Below, piece by piece: positions 26,308-35,128 of a DNA stretch of 64,000 bases. This DNA comes from Streptomyces sp. HUAS 15-9 (GTDB taxonomy: Bacteria > Actinomycetota > Actinomycetes > Streptomycetales > Streptomycetaceae): contig NZ_CP106798.1 in the NCBI RefSeq assembly GCF_025642155.1, positions 5,456,001 to 5,520,000 on the forward strand, in the 5' to 3' direction. Position numbers and translations under genes: made by a program. The notes beneath the pieces are model-generated. The model saw only the letters and a program-made list of their open reading frames with translations. It was not told the DNA's origin and ran no database searches. Position 1 is the first letter of the stretch; each line of letters starts with the position of its first letter.

Positions 26308-26772
26308 TCATCCGTGCAGGTGGGCAAGGAATGCGTCCGCAACGGGATAGGGGCGTTCCTGGGGCAGCAGTCGGGTGGCTGAGGTCAGGTCACCGGTGCT
26401 GACGAGGGTGTGGATCTCGTGGGCGAGTGGGGTCACGTCGCGGATGGCGACCGTCCATTCGTCCGCGTAGCGTCGTGCGGCCTCACCGGAGAGGCCGAGT
26501 TGCAGGGACCGGTACGGCAGGGCCGCAGGCGCAGGTCCCGCTCGGGGTCCCACTGCACGCGAGTGGGCGCACGCTTCAACTGACGCTGCCAGGTGGCTCG
26601 GTCGGGGTGCACCCCGCGGGCGTAGCTCGACAGACACGCGTGGCGCAGTGCCCATGCGAAGCCGTCACGGTCGATCTCGACAGCCAGGACGGTCTCCTGC
26701 CCCTCCTTGGCGCCCCAGCCGCAGCGGTACATCATCCACAGGAACGACGGCTTGATCCACGTCAAGAGGCGG
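26308..26772 (-). pseudogene. Truncated, frameshifted DUF4291 gene
   Basis: Reading from the repeat junction, TWIKPSFLWMMYRCGWG, then VLAVEIDRDGFAWALRHA and RVQWDPERDLRLRP are diagnostic of DUF4291. The match continues only after a frame change at a GGG run (plus strand 26520-26522) as LPYRSLQLGLSGEAARRY and DEWTVAIRDVTPLAHEIHTL to a stop at 26308. One missing base in the run explains the shift. The first ~50 residues of the family are absent because the gene is cut at the SDR direct repeat. It is clearly non-functional and marks the right boundary of the inserted DNA. Confidence 0.8.
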
Positions 26773-26775
26773 CGG

Positions 26776-27364
26776 TGGCGGGAGCCGACGTCGTCGTCAA
26801 CCTGACGAACTCCCCGACCTTCGACGAAGCCTCCCCGGCCTTCTTCCAGACCTCGATGGACAACCTTCTGGCCGCGGCCCACAAGGGCGGCGTCGGCCAC
26901 TTCGTCATCCTCTCGATCGTCGGCGTGGACCAGGTGCCGGAGCTGGACTACTACCGGGCCAAGGCGCTCCAGGAGCAGCTCCTCGCGGCCGGTCCGATCC
27001 CCTACTCGATCGTCCGGGCGACGCAGTTCATGGACTTCATGGACGCCGTGCTGTCCTGGACCACCGAAGGTGACACCGTCCGGCTGCCCGCCACGCCGAT
27101 CCAGCCGATCGCCTCCAAGGACGTGGCCGCCGCCGTGTCGGACGTCGCCGTGGGTGCCCCGCTCAACGGCATCCGCAACATCGTCGGCCCCGAGGTCTTC
27201 GCCCTGGACGAGCTGGGCCGGATCACCCTGACCCACAAGGGCGACAGCCGTACCGTCGTCACCGACCCCACGGCCGGCATGTTCGCCGTGGTCAAGGGCG
27301 ACGTCCTCACCGACAAGAACGCCCACCTGGCCACCACCCGCTACACGGACTGGCTCGCCTGACC
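26776..27364 (+). pseudogene. Right direct repeat: 5'-truncated second copy of the SDR gene
   Basis: Contains residues from about AGADVVVNLTNSPTFD to the end of the SDR protein and its stop codon, nearly identical to 20952-21540. It lacks the Rossmann GGTGLIG segment and the start region, so it cannot make a functional enzyme even though an ORF reads into it from 26427. Together with the left copy it brackets the toxin island in direct orientation. Confidence 0.9.
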
Positions 27365-27839
27365 CGCTCAGGACCGGTCAGCAGGGCTCTCGACGTCGCC
27401 GCCGTCTCCTGCGGGAGAGGCCGCCGCGGCCTATGCGACGGGGTTGGCGAAGCGCAGCCACACGATCAGATGACTGTTCAGGGCGCCCAGCCCGGACGGA
27501 CGAGGTGCTCGATTCCACGGATCGTCTCGGCCAGACGTCACGCGTCTGGGCGCCGTCTTCGGCCTCGACGGGCCGGTTGTCGCGGATCGCGGCAGCGGAG
27601 GTCCGCAGCAACAGCCAGCCCCACGCGCTCAGCTCCGTAGGCGTCGCACGCCCGCGCCGCGATCCCGCCCCTGTCGCAGAGCAACAGCACCGGGAAGACA
27701 GACCGTTGGGACCAGCACCGCCGCGAACATGTCTGTGGCCCTGGCCCCAGTGAGCACCTAGGGTGACAGCTGATCGGCTTCCCCTCGACGCCTGACCAGC
27801 GTCGGACGACGGGCGGCCGAGTCTACGGAGGGAACACAC
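27365..27839. other. Intergenic region with possible gene debris
   Basis: About 475 bp with no supported gene. On the minus strand, short stretches such as TELSAWGWLLLRTSAAAIRD and LGALNSHLIVWLRFANPV look protein-like but are in different frames and I cannot assign them. They may be remains of a decayed gene downstream of the original SDR locus. Confidence 0.35.
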
Positions 27840-28715
27840 GTGAAGAAGGCCACTGCCCGCTGTGCGGCTCGGGTCGGCGCCATAGCCGTGCTCGCTGCCG
27901 CAGTCCTGGCCGGCACCCCTGCTGAGGCACTCCCGGACGACAATGCTCCCCGGCTGACGTACTTCGGACCCCGTCCGAAGATCACAGTGGGCGGGGACGT
28001 CGAGTTCCACGCCTGGAACGTGCCTGCGGGGACGGACAAGGTGGTCGTGAGCTCACCGGCGCTCGACGAGCCGATTCAGCTCGTCCCGGCAAAGGACGCA
28101 CAGGGCCTGTTCGTTGAGAAGGACGCAACGCCGGTACCGGGCACCCGGGATGACATCGACCCGGGGACCTACCCGGTCACCGCCAAGGCCGGAGGTCGCG
28201 TCATCGCGACAACGCGGCTCGTCGTCGTACCGAGGTTCTCGACGCCGGCCCGCCGGTTTGTCATCTATCCGAAGGACGCACCGGCCTGCAACGACACCCC
28301 GACGTTCGTGCGGCCCGGTAGTGACGCCTATGTGGTGCTGACCTTGGAGCCGACGGTGATGGACAAAGGCATACTGACCGTCACCTCACAGGCGTTCCGG
28401 CACGACGTGCACCTCAAGGAGGGCGGCGTCGGCCTGGAACGCTGCCTGGCCGACGACGGCTCCACCGTCTACCAGGGGCGCGCCCAGGTACGTGACGACC
28501 TTCCGCCTGGCGAATACGACATGGCGCTGTCCGGCCGCTTCGGGCGGCGGACGATCACTCAGAAGGTGTCCGTGGCAGGACAGGCCGTCGCGCACGACGC
28601 TGCGTCTGCGGTTTCCTGGCCGGCCGTCGGCGGCACCGCGGCAGGTGCGGTCCTGATCGCCGCCTCGGGCTTCGTCGTGTGGCGCCGGCGGCGAAAGACC
28701 GCCGTTTCCTCCTGA
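27840..28715 (+). CDS. Secreted, C-terminally membrane-anchored protein
   Basis: A 291-aa protein with a signal peptide (AIAVLAAAVLAGTPAEA, cleavage near residue 30), a beta-rich extracellular part (about 35-250, with a Cys pair PACND ... LERCLAD), one C-terminal helix (VGGTAAGAVLIAASGFVVW) and a basic tail RRRRK. No LPxTG-type sorting motif is present, so it is a membrane-tethered protein rather than a sortase substrate. GTG 27840 follows GGAGGG. It lies 68 bp upstream of the trypsin-like protease gene, a possible operon partner. Confidence 0.75.
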   Translation: MKKATARCAARVGAIAVLAAAVLAGTPAEALPDDNAPRLTYFGPRPKITVGGDVEFHAWNVPAGTDKVVVSSPALDEPIQLVPAKDAQGLFVEKDATPVPGTRDDIDPGTYPVTAKAGGRVIATTRLVVVPRFSTPARRFVIYPKDAPACNDTPTFVRPGSDAYVVLTLEPTVMDKGILTVTSQAFRHDVHLKEGGVGLERCLADDGSTVYQGRAQVRDDLPPGEYDMALSGRFGRRTITQKVSVAGQAVAHDAASAVSWPAVGGTAAGAVLIAASGFVVWRRRRKTAVSS

Positions 28716-28783
28716 GGGCCACCCAGCTTGCGGCCCCGCCTGACCTGGCCGAGGCCGTCACCCCATGATTCAGAAGGATCACC

Positions 28784-30691
28784 TTGCGTAGCGTGTACAA
28801 CCGAATACGACGCCTTGCGGTAGTGGCCGCGAGTGTCACTGCGTGTCTGACGAGTGGAGGCGGACTCGCACACGCCCACCCTCACCCCGACGCCGTGAAG
28901 AGGCACTCCCCCGGCTCAGGCGTGACCGCGCCCCCACCTGGGCAGGCGCACCAGCCGGGCCTCACCGCCGGCCCGAACGACGACAGCTGGACCGACGCGG
29001 ACGCGATCCGGTTCTGGACCCCTGCCCGCATGGCCTCCGCGACCGACCCCGCCCGGCCCTCGGCTCCCGACAACCAGGGCACGACGTCCCGGACGCCCGC
29101 GCTCCGGGGCACCGGACCGGCCGCCGGGATCACCGTGGAGCACTTCATGGGCATCAAGTCCGTCGGTGTGCTCTTCTCCTACACGCAGGAGCCGACGACC
29201 GGAGAGATGCGGGCGCATTCCTGCTCCGCCAGTGTCGTGGACAGCCCCGGCCACAACCTGATCCTCACCGCGGCGCACTGCAGTGGTGGTCATCACTCCG
29301 TGTTCGTCCCCAAGTACGACAACGCCAACGGGCTGAACAAGCAGCCGTACGGGTTCTTCCGGGTCGACAAGTGGTTCAAGGACCCTCGGTACGACGCGCC
29401 CAACACGAAGGACAAGACGTCCGACCTGGACTTCTCGTTCGCTGCGCTCGCGGACTCGTCGAGCGGCGAGAAGGTCCAGAACGCGGTGGGTGGCGCCAAT
29501 CAGCTCGTCCGTACGCCCTCGTTCAACAACAACGTGACGATGGTCGGATATCCCAAGGCCTCGCACGACTCCGCGGACCGGGCTGTCCGCTGCCCCACTC
29601 AGACCTGGGCGCTGCCGAATTTCTACCAGATCCAGGCCGTTTGCAGCGGTATGTACGGTGGAGTCTCCGGCGGCCCGTGGTTCTCCAAAATCGACTGGGC
29701 CAAGGGAACCGGCCAGATCATCGGCAACGTCGGCGGTTACTTCGGCGGCGGCAACGACCAGAACGTCGACTGGCTCACCTACAGCCCCGTCCACGGCGAC
29801 CAGTTCTTCCGGCTGTACGACGACGCCCGGCACGACCGGACGGTCAAGCGCCCCGACCCCTACAAGCAACCGCCGCTTCCGTATTCGATGGGTAGCGGCA
29901 AGACCTGGCAGCACGCCAGTCTGATGGCATCGGGCGACTTCAACGGCAAGGGCCACAGCGACATGATCGTGGTGTGGTCCGACGGTGAGACCACCCTGTA
30001 CTCCAGCGACGGGAACGGCCATTTCACCGGCGAACGGCAGCTGCTGGCGAAGAACTCGCTGTGGAAGAACGCCAAGACCATCACCGCGGGCGACTTCACC
30101 GGCTCGAACCAATTCGATCTGCTGGTCCGCTGGGTGGACGGCGAAGTGACACTGTACGGAGACGTCGGCACCAAGGGCCTCAACTGGTCCGGCACCCAGA
30201 TGATCAAGCCGAACGACCTCTGGAAGAACGCGACCCAGATCGCGGCGGGCCGGTTCAACGCCTCCAAGTACGTCACCGATCTGATCGTGCGCTGGGTGGA
30301 CGGTGAAGTGACCCTCTACACCGGGGTCGGCGCCGGTACCTTCGGCAATGAGCACAAGCTCAAGGACAAGAACGACACGTGGCGGCACGCCACGCTGCTC
30401 ACGAGCGGGGAGTACTCCGGCAGCGCCAAGTGGGATCTCATGGTGCAGTGGAGCGACGGCGAACTGGACAACTACGTGAACACCACCACCTCCGGCCTCG
30501 GCACCGAGCAGCGCATCCAGAACCCCAACGACCTCTGGACGCACAACAAGGTGATGACCACTGGCGACTTCACCCCGAACCGCCGCACCGACGATCTCGT
30601 CATCCGCTGGTCGGACGGCGAGACCACGATGTATGCCGACACGAGCGCCGCTCATCTCGGCACAGAGCACAACCTCGTGCCGAAGGCGTAA
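28784..30691 (+). CDS. Secreted trypsin-like serine protease with C-terminal repeat domain
   Basis: A 635-aa extracellular protein. It has a signal peptide (RRLAVVAASVTACLTSGGGLAHA), a Pro-rich spacer and an S1-type protease domain (about residues 115-345) with His165 (LTAAHCSGG), Asp216 (SDLDFSF) and Ser295 (GGVSGGPW). The second half (about 360-632) consists of about five repeats of ~50 residues with the core AGDFTG...DLLVRWVDGEVTLY, resembling FG-GAP/VCBS-type beta-propeller blades. The TTG start has AGAAGGA upstream. The repeats probably bind carbohydrate or the cell surface; that is an inference. Confidence 0.85.
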   Translation: MRSVYNRIRRLAVVAASVTACLTSGGGLAHAHPHPDAVKRHSPGSGVTAPPPGQAHQPGLTAGPNDDSWTDADAIRFWTPARMASATDPARPSAPDNQGTTSRTPALRGTGPAAGITVEHFMGIKSVGVLFSYTQEPTTGEMRAHSCSASVVDSPGHNLILTAAHCSGGHHSVFVPKYDNANGLNKQPYGFFRVDKWFKDPRYDAPNTKDKTSDLDFSFAALADSSSGEKVQNAVGGANQLVRTPSFNNNVTMVGYPKASHDSADRAVRCPTQTWALPNFYQIQAVCSGMYGGVSGGPWFSKIDWAKGTGQIIGNVGGYFGGGNDQNVDWLTYSPVHGDQFFRLYDDARHDRTVKRPDPYKQPPLPYSMGSGKTWQHASLMASGDFNGKGHSDMIVVWSDGETTLYSSDGNGHFTGERQLLAKNSLWKNAKTITAGDFTGSNQFDLLVRWVDGEVTLYGDVGTKGLNWSGTQMIKPNDLWKNATQIAAGRFNASKYVTDLIVRWVDGEVTLYTGVGAGTFGNEHKLKDKNDTWRHATLLTSGEYSGSAKWDLMVQWSDGELDNYVNTTTSGLGTEQRIQNPNDLWTHNKVMTTGDFTPNRRTDDLVIRWSDGETTMYADTSAAHLGTEHNLVPKA

Positions 30692-31092
30692 CACATTCGG
30701 CCACGCGGCGTACGTCCGCCGGGCAGGGCAGGCATCAGGGTCGCCAGACCCCTGGCTGACCTCTGTCCTCACCCAACCCGGCGGACGGTAGCCGCCGCCC
30801 CCGCCAGGGCATCCAGTCACCCGAACGACTGCGTCGTTCACCTCAGATGTCGCCGCTCGGACTGGGTGCGGCGTTCTTGACCGTCAGTGGTAGCAGCGGG
30901 ACGTCCTACCCGTCGGCTGCAAAGCGATGGACCGTCGGCTGCCGGGTTTGGAAGCCGAGGCGTTCATAGAGCCGGTTCGCGGCCGCGCGACCCGGCCGGG
31001 AGGTGAGATCGACTGTCCGCTTGCGGCGCCGTCCGGATTCCGACATGTACCCGTCGGCCAGGGCCCCGCCCTGACGTGCGGTCCGGGGGCGG
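30692..31092. other. Mostly empty interval with an acetyltransferase remnant
   Basis: 400 bp without an intact gene. At 30906-31022 on the minus strand, RTVDLTSRPGRAAANRLYER and LGFQTR, ending at a stop, are the recognisable C-terminal end of a GNAT acetyltransferase whose catalytic body is absent. The remainder (30692-30905) shows nothing that I can identify. Confidence 0.6.
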
Positions 31093-32211
31093 TCAGCTGA
31101 GCAGTGTGGCCGGGCTGCCGCCGTTCGCCTCGTAGCCCGCCACCGCAAGGGCGCGGTAGACGGCGAACTCCGCGGCCGGGTCGCAGGAGAGGGACCAGGG
31201 GAGGGCGCCGACATGGCCGTCGACGTGTATCAGCTGGTTCATGGCCTCCGCCCAGCGCTCGGCGCGGACCAGGAAGAAGACCAGCAGGTGGCGGACGTGC
31301 GCCGTCATCGGGTCGTCGGGGCGCGCCGCGTGCACCGCGTGGAGCGCGCCGTGGATGGCCTTGGTCACGACCTCGCTCTGGTAGAAGCTGCTGACCAGGT
31401 TCACCTCGGGGAGGTGCTCGAAGACCGCGAAGAGCGGCATCGCGGCGAGCAGGGAGCCCTCGGGTGCGCGCGCCGCGGCGGCCTCCGCGAAGGAGTACGC
31501 CAGCTCACGCGAGCCGTGCCACTTCTCGCACCAGTAGTGCAGGGCCGCGAGATGGGCGCCCATGTGGGCCGGGTCCCGGTCCAGGATCCTCAGCCACAGC
31601 TTCTCGAACTCCGGCTGGGGGTACGCCAGTCCGCGCGCCACCGACAGCTCGACGATGTGCGGGACCGGGTCGCCGGGAGCCAGCAGCGCGGCCTGCGCGC
31701 ACGCGTCCCTGGCCTCCTCCATGATGATCCGGAACTCGTCCGTGCCCGGGGTCGACGTGCGCCACGCCTGCTGCACCAGGAACTCCGCGTGCACGGCGGC
31801 GCCGCCCGCGTCCTTGGGCTGCTCGGCCCGCCACACCCGCAGCCACTGCCCGCCCGGAGTCTCATGGACCCCGCCGGGCCGCTGCTGCAGCTCCAGCGCC
31901 GCCGCGCCCGCGAAGGCCTGCACGCGCTGCCACCGCAGCTCGCCCTCCGTCCCGGTGCCGGCCAGCAGCTGCGAGGCGGCCCGGTACTCCTGGGTGCGCT
32001 GCACCAGGTCCAGGACGTCGAGCAGGTCCTGGTCGGGGCCGGGCATGCGGATGTCCAGCTCCTCCTCGCGCGCGAAGCCGTAGTTCGCCGGGTCCGCGGC
32101 GTCCGGATGGCCCGGATGGACCCGCTCGATCATCCCGCGCCTGCGCCGCAGGATCGGGAGCAGTGCGAAGCTCAGCATGAGCAGCGCCATCAGGACCCAG
32201 AGAATCACCAT
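31093..32211 (-). CDS. Membrane-anchored helical-repeat protein of unknown function
   Basis: A 372-aa protein with a single N-terminal membrane helix (ILWVLMALLMLSFALLPIL) followed by RRRR and a cytoplasmic all-helical domain with tetratricopeptide-like segments (e.g. FEKLWLRILDRDPAHMGAH, LAYSFAEAAAARAPEGSLL, HVRHLLVFFLVRAERWAEAM). It is probably the conserved Streptomyces membrane protein found upstream of the cystathionine gamma-synthase gene. No enzymatic motif is seen. Divergent from metB. Confidence 0.75.
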   Translation of the reverse strand: MVILWVLMALLMLSFALLPILRRRRGMIERVHPGHPDAADPANYGFAREEELDIRMPGPDQDLLDVLDLVQRTQEYRAASQLLAGTGTEGELRWQRVQAFAGAAALELQQRPGGVHETPGGQWLRVWRAEQPKDAGGAAVHAEFLVQQAWRTSTPGTDEFRIIMEEARDACAQAALLAPGDPVPHIVELSVARGLAYPQPEFEKLWLRILDRDPAHMGAHLAALHYWCEKWHGSRELAYSFAEAAAARAPEGSLLAAMPLFAVFEHLPEVNLVSSFYQSEVVTKAIHGALHAVHAARPDDPMTAHVRHLLVFFLVRAERWAEAMNQLIHVDGHVGALPWSLSCDPAAEFAVYRALAVAGYEANGGSPATLLS

Positions 32212-32386
32212 GACTCAAGCGAACCAGACGCCGCCGACAATTGGCCAACCCGTCCCGCTCCGCCTGTGGAAAACCGTCCGGCCGGCCCGCCGCATGCCCC
32301 GTCACGCACGGGGAAAACCCTTGCTTCCGGCCGTGTGCGACCCGCTGTCCGGCAGTAGTGCCGCGGGCGCACTACGCTCGGTGCAC

Positions 32387-33541
32387 ATGAGCGACAGGCA
32401 CATCAGTCAGCACTTCGAGACCCTCGCGATCCACGCGGGCAACACCGCCGATCCCCTCACCGGCGCGGTCGTCCCGCCGATCTACCAGGTCTCGACCTAC
32501 AAGCAGGACGGCGTCGGCGGCCTGCGCGGTGGCTACGAGTACAGCCGTAGCGCCAACCCGACCAGGACCGCCCTGGAAGAGAACCTCGCCGCGCTGGAGG
32601 GCGGCCGCCGCGGCCTCGCGTTCGCGTCCGGCCTGGCGGCCGAGGACACCCTGTTGCGTACGCTGCTCAGCCCCGGCGACCACGTGGTCATCCCGAACGA
32701 CGCGTACGGCGGCACGTTCCGTCTGTTCGCGAAGGTCGTGTCCCGGTGGGGCGTGGAATGGTCCGTAGCCGACACCAGCGATCCGGCGGCCGTACGGGCC
32801 GCCATCACCCCGAAGACCAAGGCCGTGTGGGTGGAGACCCCCTCCAACCCGCTGCTCGGCATCACCGACATCGCCGCCGTCGCTCAGATCGCCCATGACG
32901 CGGGGGCGAAGCTCGTCGTCGACAACACCTTCGCCACGCCCTACCTCCAGCAGCCGCTCTCGCTCGGCGCGGACGTCGTCGTGCACTCGCTCACCAAGTA
33001 CATGGGCGGTCACTCGGACGTGGTCGGCGGTGCGCTGATCGTGTCCGACCAGGCGCTGGGCGAGGAACTGGCGTACCACCAGAACGCGATGGGCGCGGTC
33101 GCCGGGCCCTTCGACTCCTGGCTGGTGCTGCGCGGCACGAAGACGCTCGCGGTGCGCATGGACCGGCACAGCCAGAACGCCACGAAGATCGCCGACATGC
33201 TGAGCCGGCACGCGCGCGTGACGCGGGTCCTGTACCCCGGCCTGCCGGAGCACCCGGGTCACGAGACCGCCGCCAAGCAGATGACGGCGTTCGGCGGCAT
33301 GGTCTCCTTCCAGGTCGAGGGCGGCGAGGAGGCGGCCGTCGAGGTGTGCAACCGCGCCAAGGTCTTCACCCTCGGGGAGTCCCTCGGTGGCGTCGAGTCC
33401 CTCATCGAGCACCCCGGCCGGATGACGCACGCCTCCGCGGCGGGTTCGGCCCTGGAGGTCCCGGCCGACCTCGTCCGCCTCTCCGTGGGCATCGAGAACG
33501 TCGACGACCTGCTCGAGGACCTGCAGCAGGCGCTGGGCTAG
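32387..33541 (+). CDS. metB: Cystathionine gamma-synthase
   Basis: A PLP enzyme of the Cys/Met metabolism family that joins an O-acyl-homoserine to cysteine in transsulfuration. The 384-aa protein has the substrate/cofactor motif YEYSRSANPTR (about 51-60), VVDNTFATPYLQQP and the PLP lysine K204 in VHSLTKYMGGHSD. The start ATG 32387 gives MSDRHISQHFETLAIHAG, the expected N-terminus. Sequence alone does not fully exclude cystathionine gamma-lyase, but the Streptomyces locus is usually annotated as gamma-synthase. No other met genes are near. Confidence 0.88.
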   Translation: MSDRHISQHFETLAIHAGNTADPLTGAVVPPIYQVSTYKQDGVGGLRGGYEYSRSANPTRTALEENLAALEGGRRGLAFASGLAAEDTLLRTLLSPGDHVVIPNDAYGGTFRLFAKVVSRWGVEWSVADTSDPAAVRAAITPKTKAVWVETPSNPLLGITDIAAVAQIAHDAGAKLVVDNTFATPYLQQPLSLGADVVVHSLTKYMGGHSDVVGGALIVSDQALGEELAYHQNAMGAVAGPFDSWLVLRGTKTLAVRMDRHSQNATKIADMLSRHARVTRVLYPGLPEHPGHETAAKQMTAFGGMVSFQVEGGEEAAVEVCNRAKVFTLGESLGGVESLIEHPGRMTHASAAGSALEVPADLVRLSVGIENVDDLLEDLQQALG

Positions 33542-33573
33542 CAACCCGGGGCTGCGCCGGCCACAGCGCCGGT

Positions 33574-33822
33574 TCACCAGCCGGTGATCGGTGGAGTCGT
33601 CTGGGACGGCGGCTCCACCCAGGGCCGGGCCGTCAGGGCCCACACGGTGAAGGCCACGGTCGCGGCGAACAGCAGCAGCCACATGAGACGCCGGGCCGCG
33701 GTCCTGCGGCGCAGCATGCGGCTCCCGCGCCGCACGACCTCCGCGTACAGCTCCGGCGGTACCGGCGGCGGCGCCTGCTCCATGATCCGCCGCGCGGCGG
33801 CCTCCCGCTCGGCCCGGTTCAC
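33574..33822 (-). CDS. Small single-pass membrane protein downstream of a sigma factor gene
   Basis: An 82-aa protein with a charged cytoplasmic N-terminus (REAAARRIMEQAPPPVPPEL, VVRRGSRMLRRRTAARR), one helix (LMWLLLFAATVAFTVWAL) and a short outside tail. GTG 33822 has GGGAGGCA upstream and begins 25 bp after the sigma-factor stop codon on the same strand. It could be an anti-sigma-like or regulatory partner by position, although no zinc (HxxxCxxC) anti-sigma motif is present. Confidence 0.65.
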   Translation of the reverse strand: MNRAEREAAARRIMEQAPPPVPPELYAEVVRRGSRMLRRRTAARRLMWLLLFAATVAFTVWALTARPWVEPPSQTTPPITGW

Positions 33823-33847
33823 CGGTGCCTCCCGTCGTCCCGCCGCC

Positions 33848-34351
33848 TCACGACGGTGCCACCTTCGCGCCCATCACGGCAGGTGGCTGCCCCCGGCGCG
33901 GATGCAGCAGCGTGGCCGTCGCCCGGTCGCAGATCACATGGACCCGTTCCGATGGGAGTCCGAGCAGTGCCGCCACCTGCTCCTCGGCGACCCCCTCGTA
34001 CAACCGCAGGACGAGGATCAGGCGCTCCTGGGGACCGAGGACGGCCAGGGCACTCGTGGGATGTGGGCGGCCGCGGCCGAGACCGCCGTACTGGTGCCAG
34101 GCCCCGCGCGCGAAACGCGTGGCGAGGTACTGGCGGGCGCGGTCGTACGGGTCCTCCCCGCGCAGCCGGTCCCAGCACGCGTACGTGTGCGCGAGGGCCA
34201 GGGTGAGCAGCCGCCGCGCGCGCGGGTTGTCGTTCGGCGCCTCCGCGGTCAGCAGGGTGGCGGCATGCAGCAGCCGCCCTGCCGCGCCCGCGACGAATGC
34301 CTCGAACTCCCGGGCCCGGCGGGCGCTTTGGGACGCCTGCCGTTCTCGCAC
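33848..34351 (-). CDS. SigE-family ECF-like sigma factor
   Basis: A 167-aa protein with a region-2-like N-terminus (REFEAFVAGAAGRLLHAATL, LLTLALAHTYACWDRLRGED) and a region-4-like C-terminus (SALAVLGPQERLILVLRLYE, VAEEQVAALLGLPSERVHVI). It belongs to the divergent SigE group of actinobacterial ECF factors; region 2 is poorly conserved, so it may not bind DNA as a normal sigma. Start is probably a GTG at 34351. It is in tandem with a small membrane protein gene, the usual arrangement of a sigma factor and a membrane partner. Confidence 0.72.
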   Translation of the reverse strand: MRERQASQSARRAREFEAFVAGAAGRLLHAATLLTAEAPNDNPRARRLLTLALAHTYACWDRLRGEDPYDRARQYLATRFARGAWHQYGGLGRGRPHPTSALAVLGPQERLILVLRLYEGVAEEQVAALLGLPSERVHVICDRATATLLHPRRGQPPAVMGAKVAPS

Positions 34352-34460
34352 CGCGCCTCCCGCCTGAGGGGGACCGGCCGGTACGGAACGCGGAACCGTG
34401 TGCGACCAGGACCCGGTCTCATATGAGGCCAGCGGTGGCCCGGGGTCAAGGGTCCGGCGC

Positions 34461-34985
34461 TCAGGAGGCCGACGGAGTCTCCGGCGCGGGCACGCCCGGG
34501 ACCGCCATCCGCGCGGAGAGCGCGGTGTTGAAGCGCGTGAGGAGCGCGCAGAACGCCTCGCGCTCCTCCGGCGCCCAGTCGTGAGTCAGCTCGGCCATCA
34601 ACTGGCGCCGGGACGAACGAACTTCCTCCAGCCGGGACAGCCCGCGCGGGGACAGCTGGAGCACCACCGCCCGCCCGTCCTCGGGGTGCGAGGTCCGCTT
34701 GACGAGCCCGGTGTCGACCAGGGGAGCCACCTGCCGGGTGACCGTCGACGAGTCGATCCCCATGCTCGCGGCGAGGGCCTTGACGCCCATCGGCCCTTCC
34801 TTGTCGAGGCGGTTCAGCAGCAGGTATGCGGCGCGGTCCATGGAGTTGCGCACCTGTCCGACGCCGCCGAGCCGGGTCTGTTCGGCACGGCGGGCGAAGA
34901 CCGCCACCTCGTGCTGCAGCGTGTCGAGGAGACCGGTGTCACCGACGGTCGTCATGTCCATCGACATTTCAGGTGTTGTGGGCAT
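34461..34985 (-). CDS. MarR-family transcriptional regulator
   Basis: A 174-aa dimeric winged-helix regulator. The recognition region is MGVKALAASMGIDSSTVTRQ with the wing HPEDGRAVVLQLSPRG, and the flanking helices form the dimer interface. The start is either 34985 or the internal ATG at 34961 (MDMTTVGD). It is divergent from ilvA, 143 bp apart, and has no linked transporter on its own strand. The target may be itself or the divergent gene; no clear palindrome was found between them. Confidence 0.85.
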   Translation of the reverse strand: MPTTPEMSMDMTTVGDTGLLDTLQHEVAVFARRAEQTRLGGVGQVRNSMDRAAYLLLNRLDKEGPMGVKALAASMGIDSSTVTRQVAPLVDTGLVKRTSHPEDGRAVVLQLSPRGLSRLEEVRSSRRQLMAELTHDWAPEEREAFCALLTRFNTALSARMAVPGVPAPETPSAS

Positions 34986-35128
34986 GGCCGGGGGCTCGCT
35001 TCATGAAGAGTGCTGGGTTGGGGGACAGGGTACGCGGCCGGGGGGCGGGCCGTACCGGGGCTGCGCAAACCGGTCTCGGAGCTTGGTCACACCCGCTGTG
35101 CCCGGCTGTGAACTGCGAGACTTGTGTC

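Noticed and set aside
26427..27362. A 311-aa plus-strand ORF reading into the second SDR copy
   Set aside because: Its first ~115 residues are antisense to the DUF4291 remnant; only the truncated SDR part is real, so it is treated as a pseudogene.
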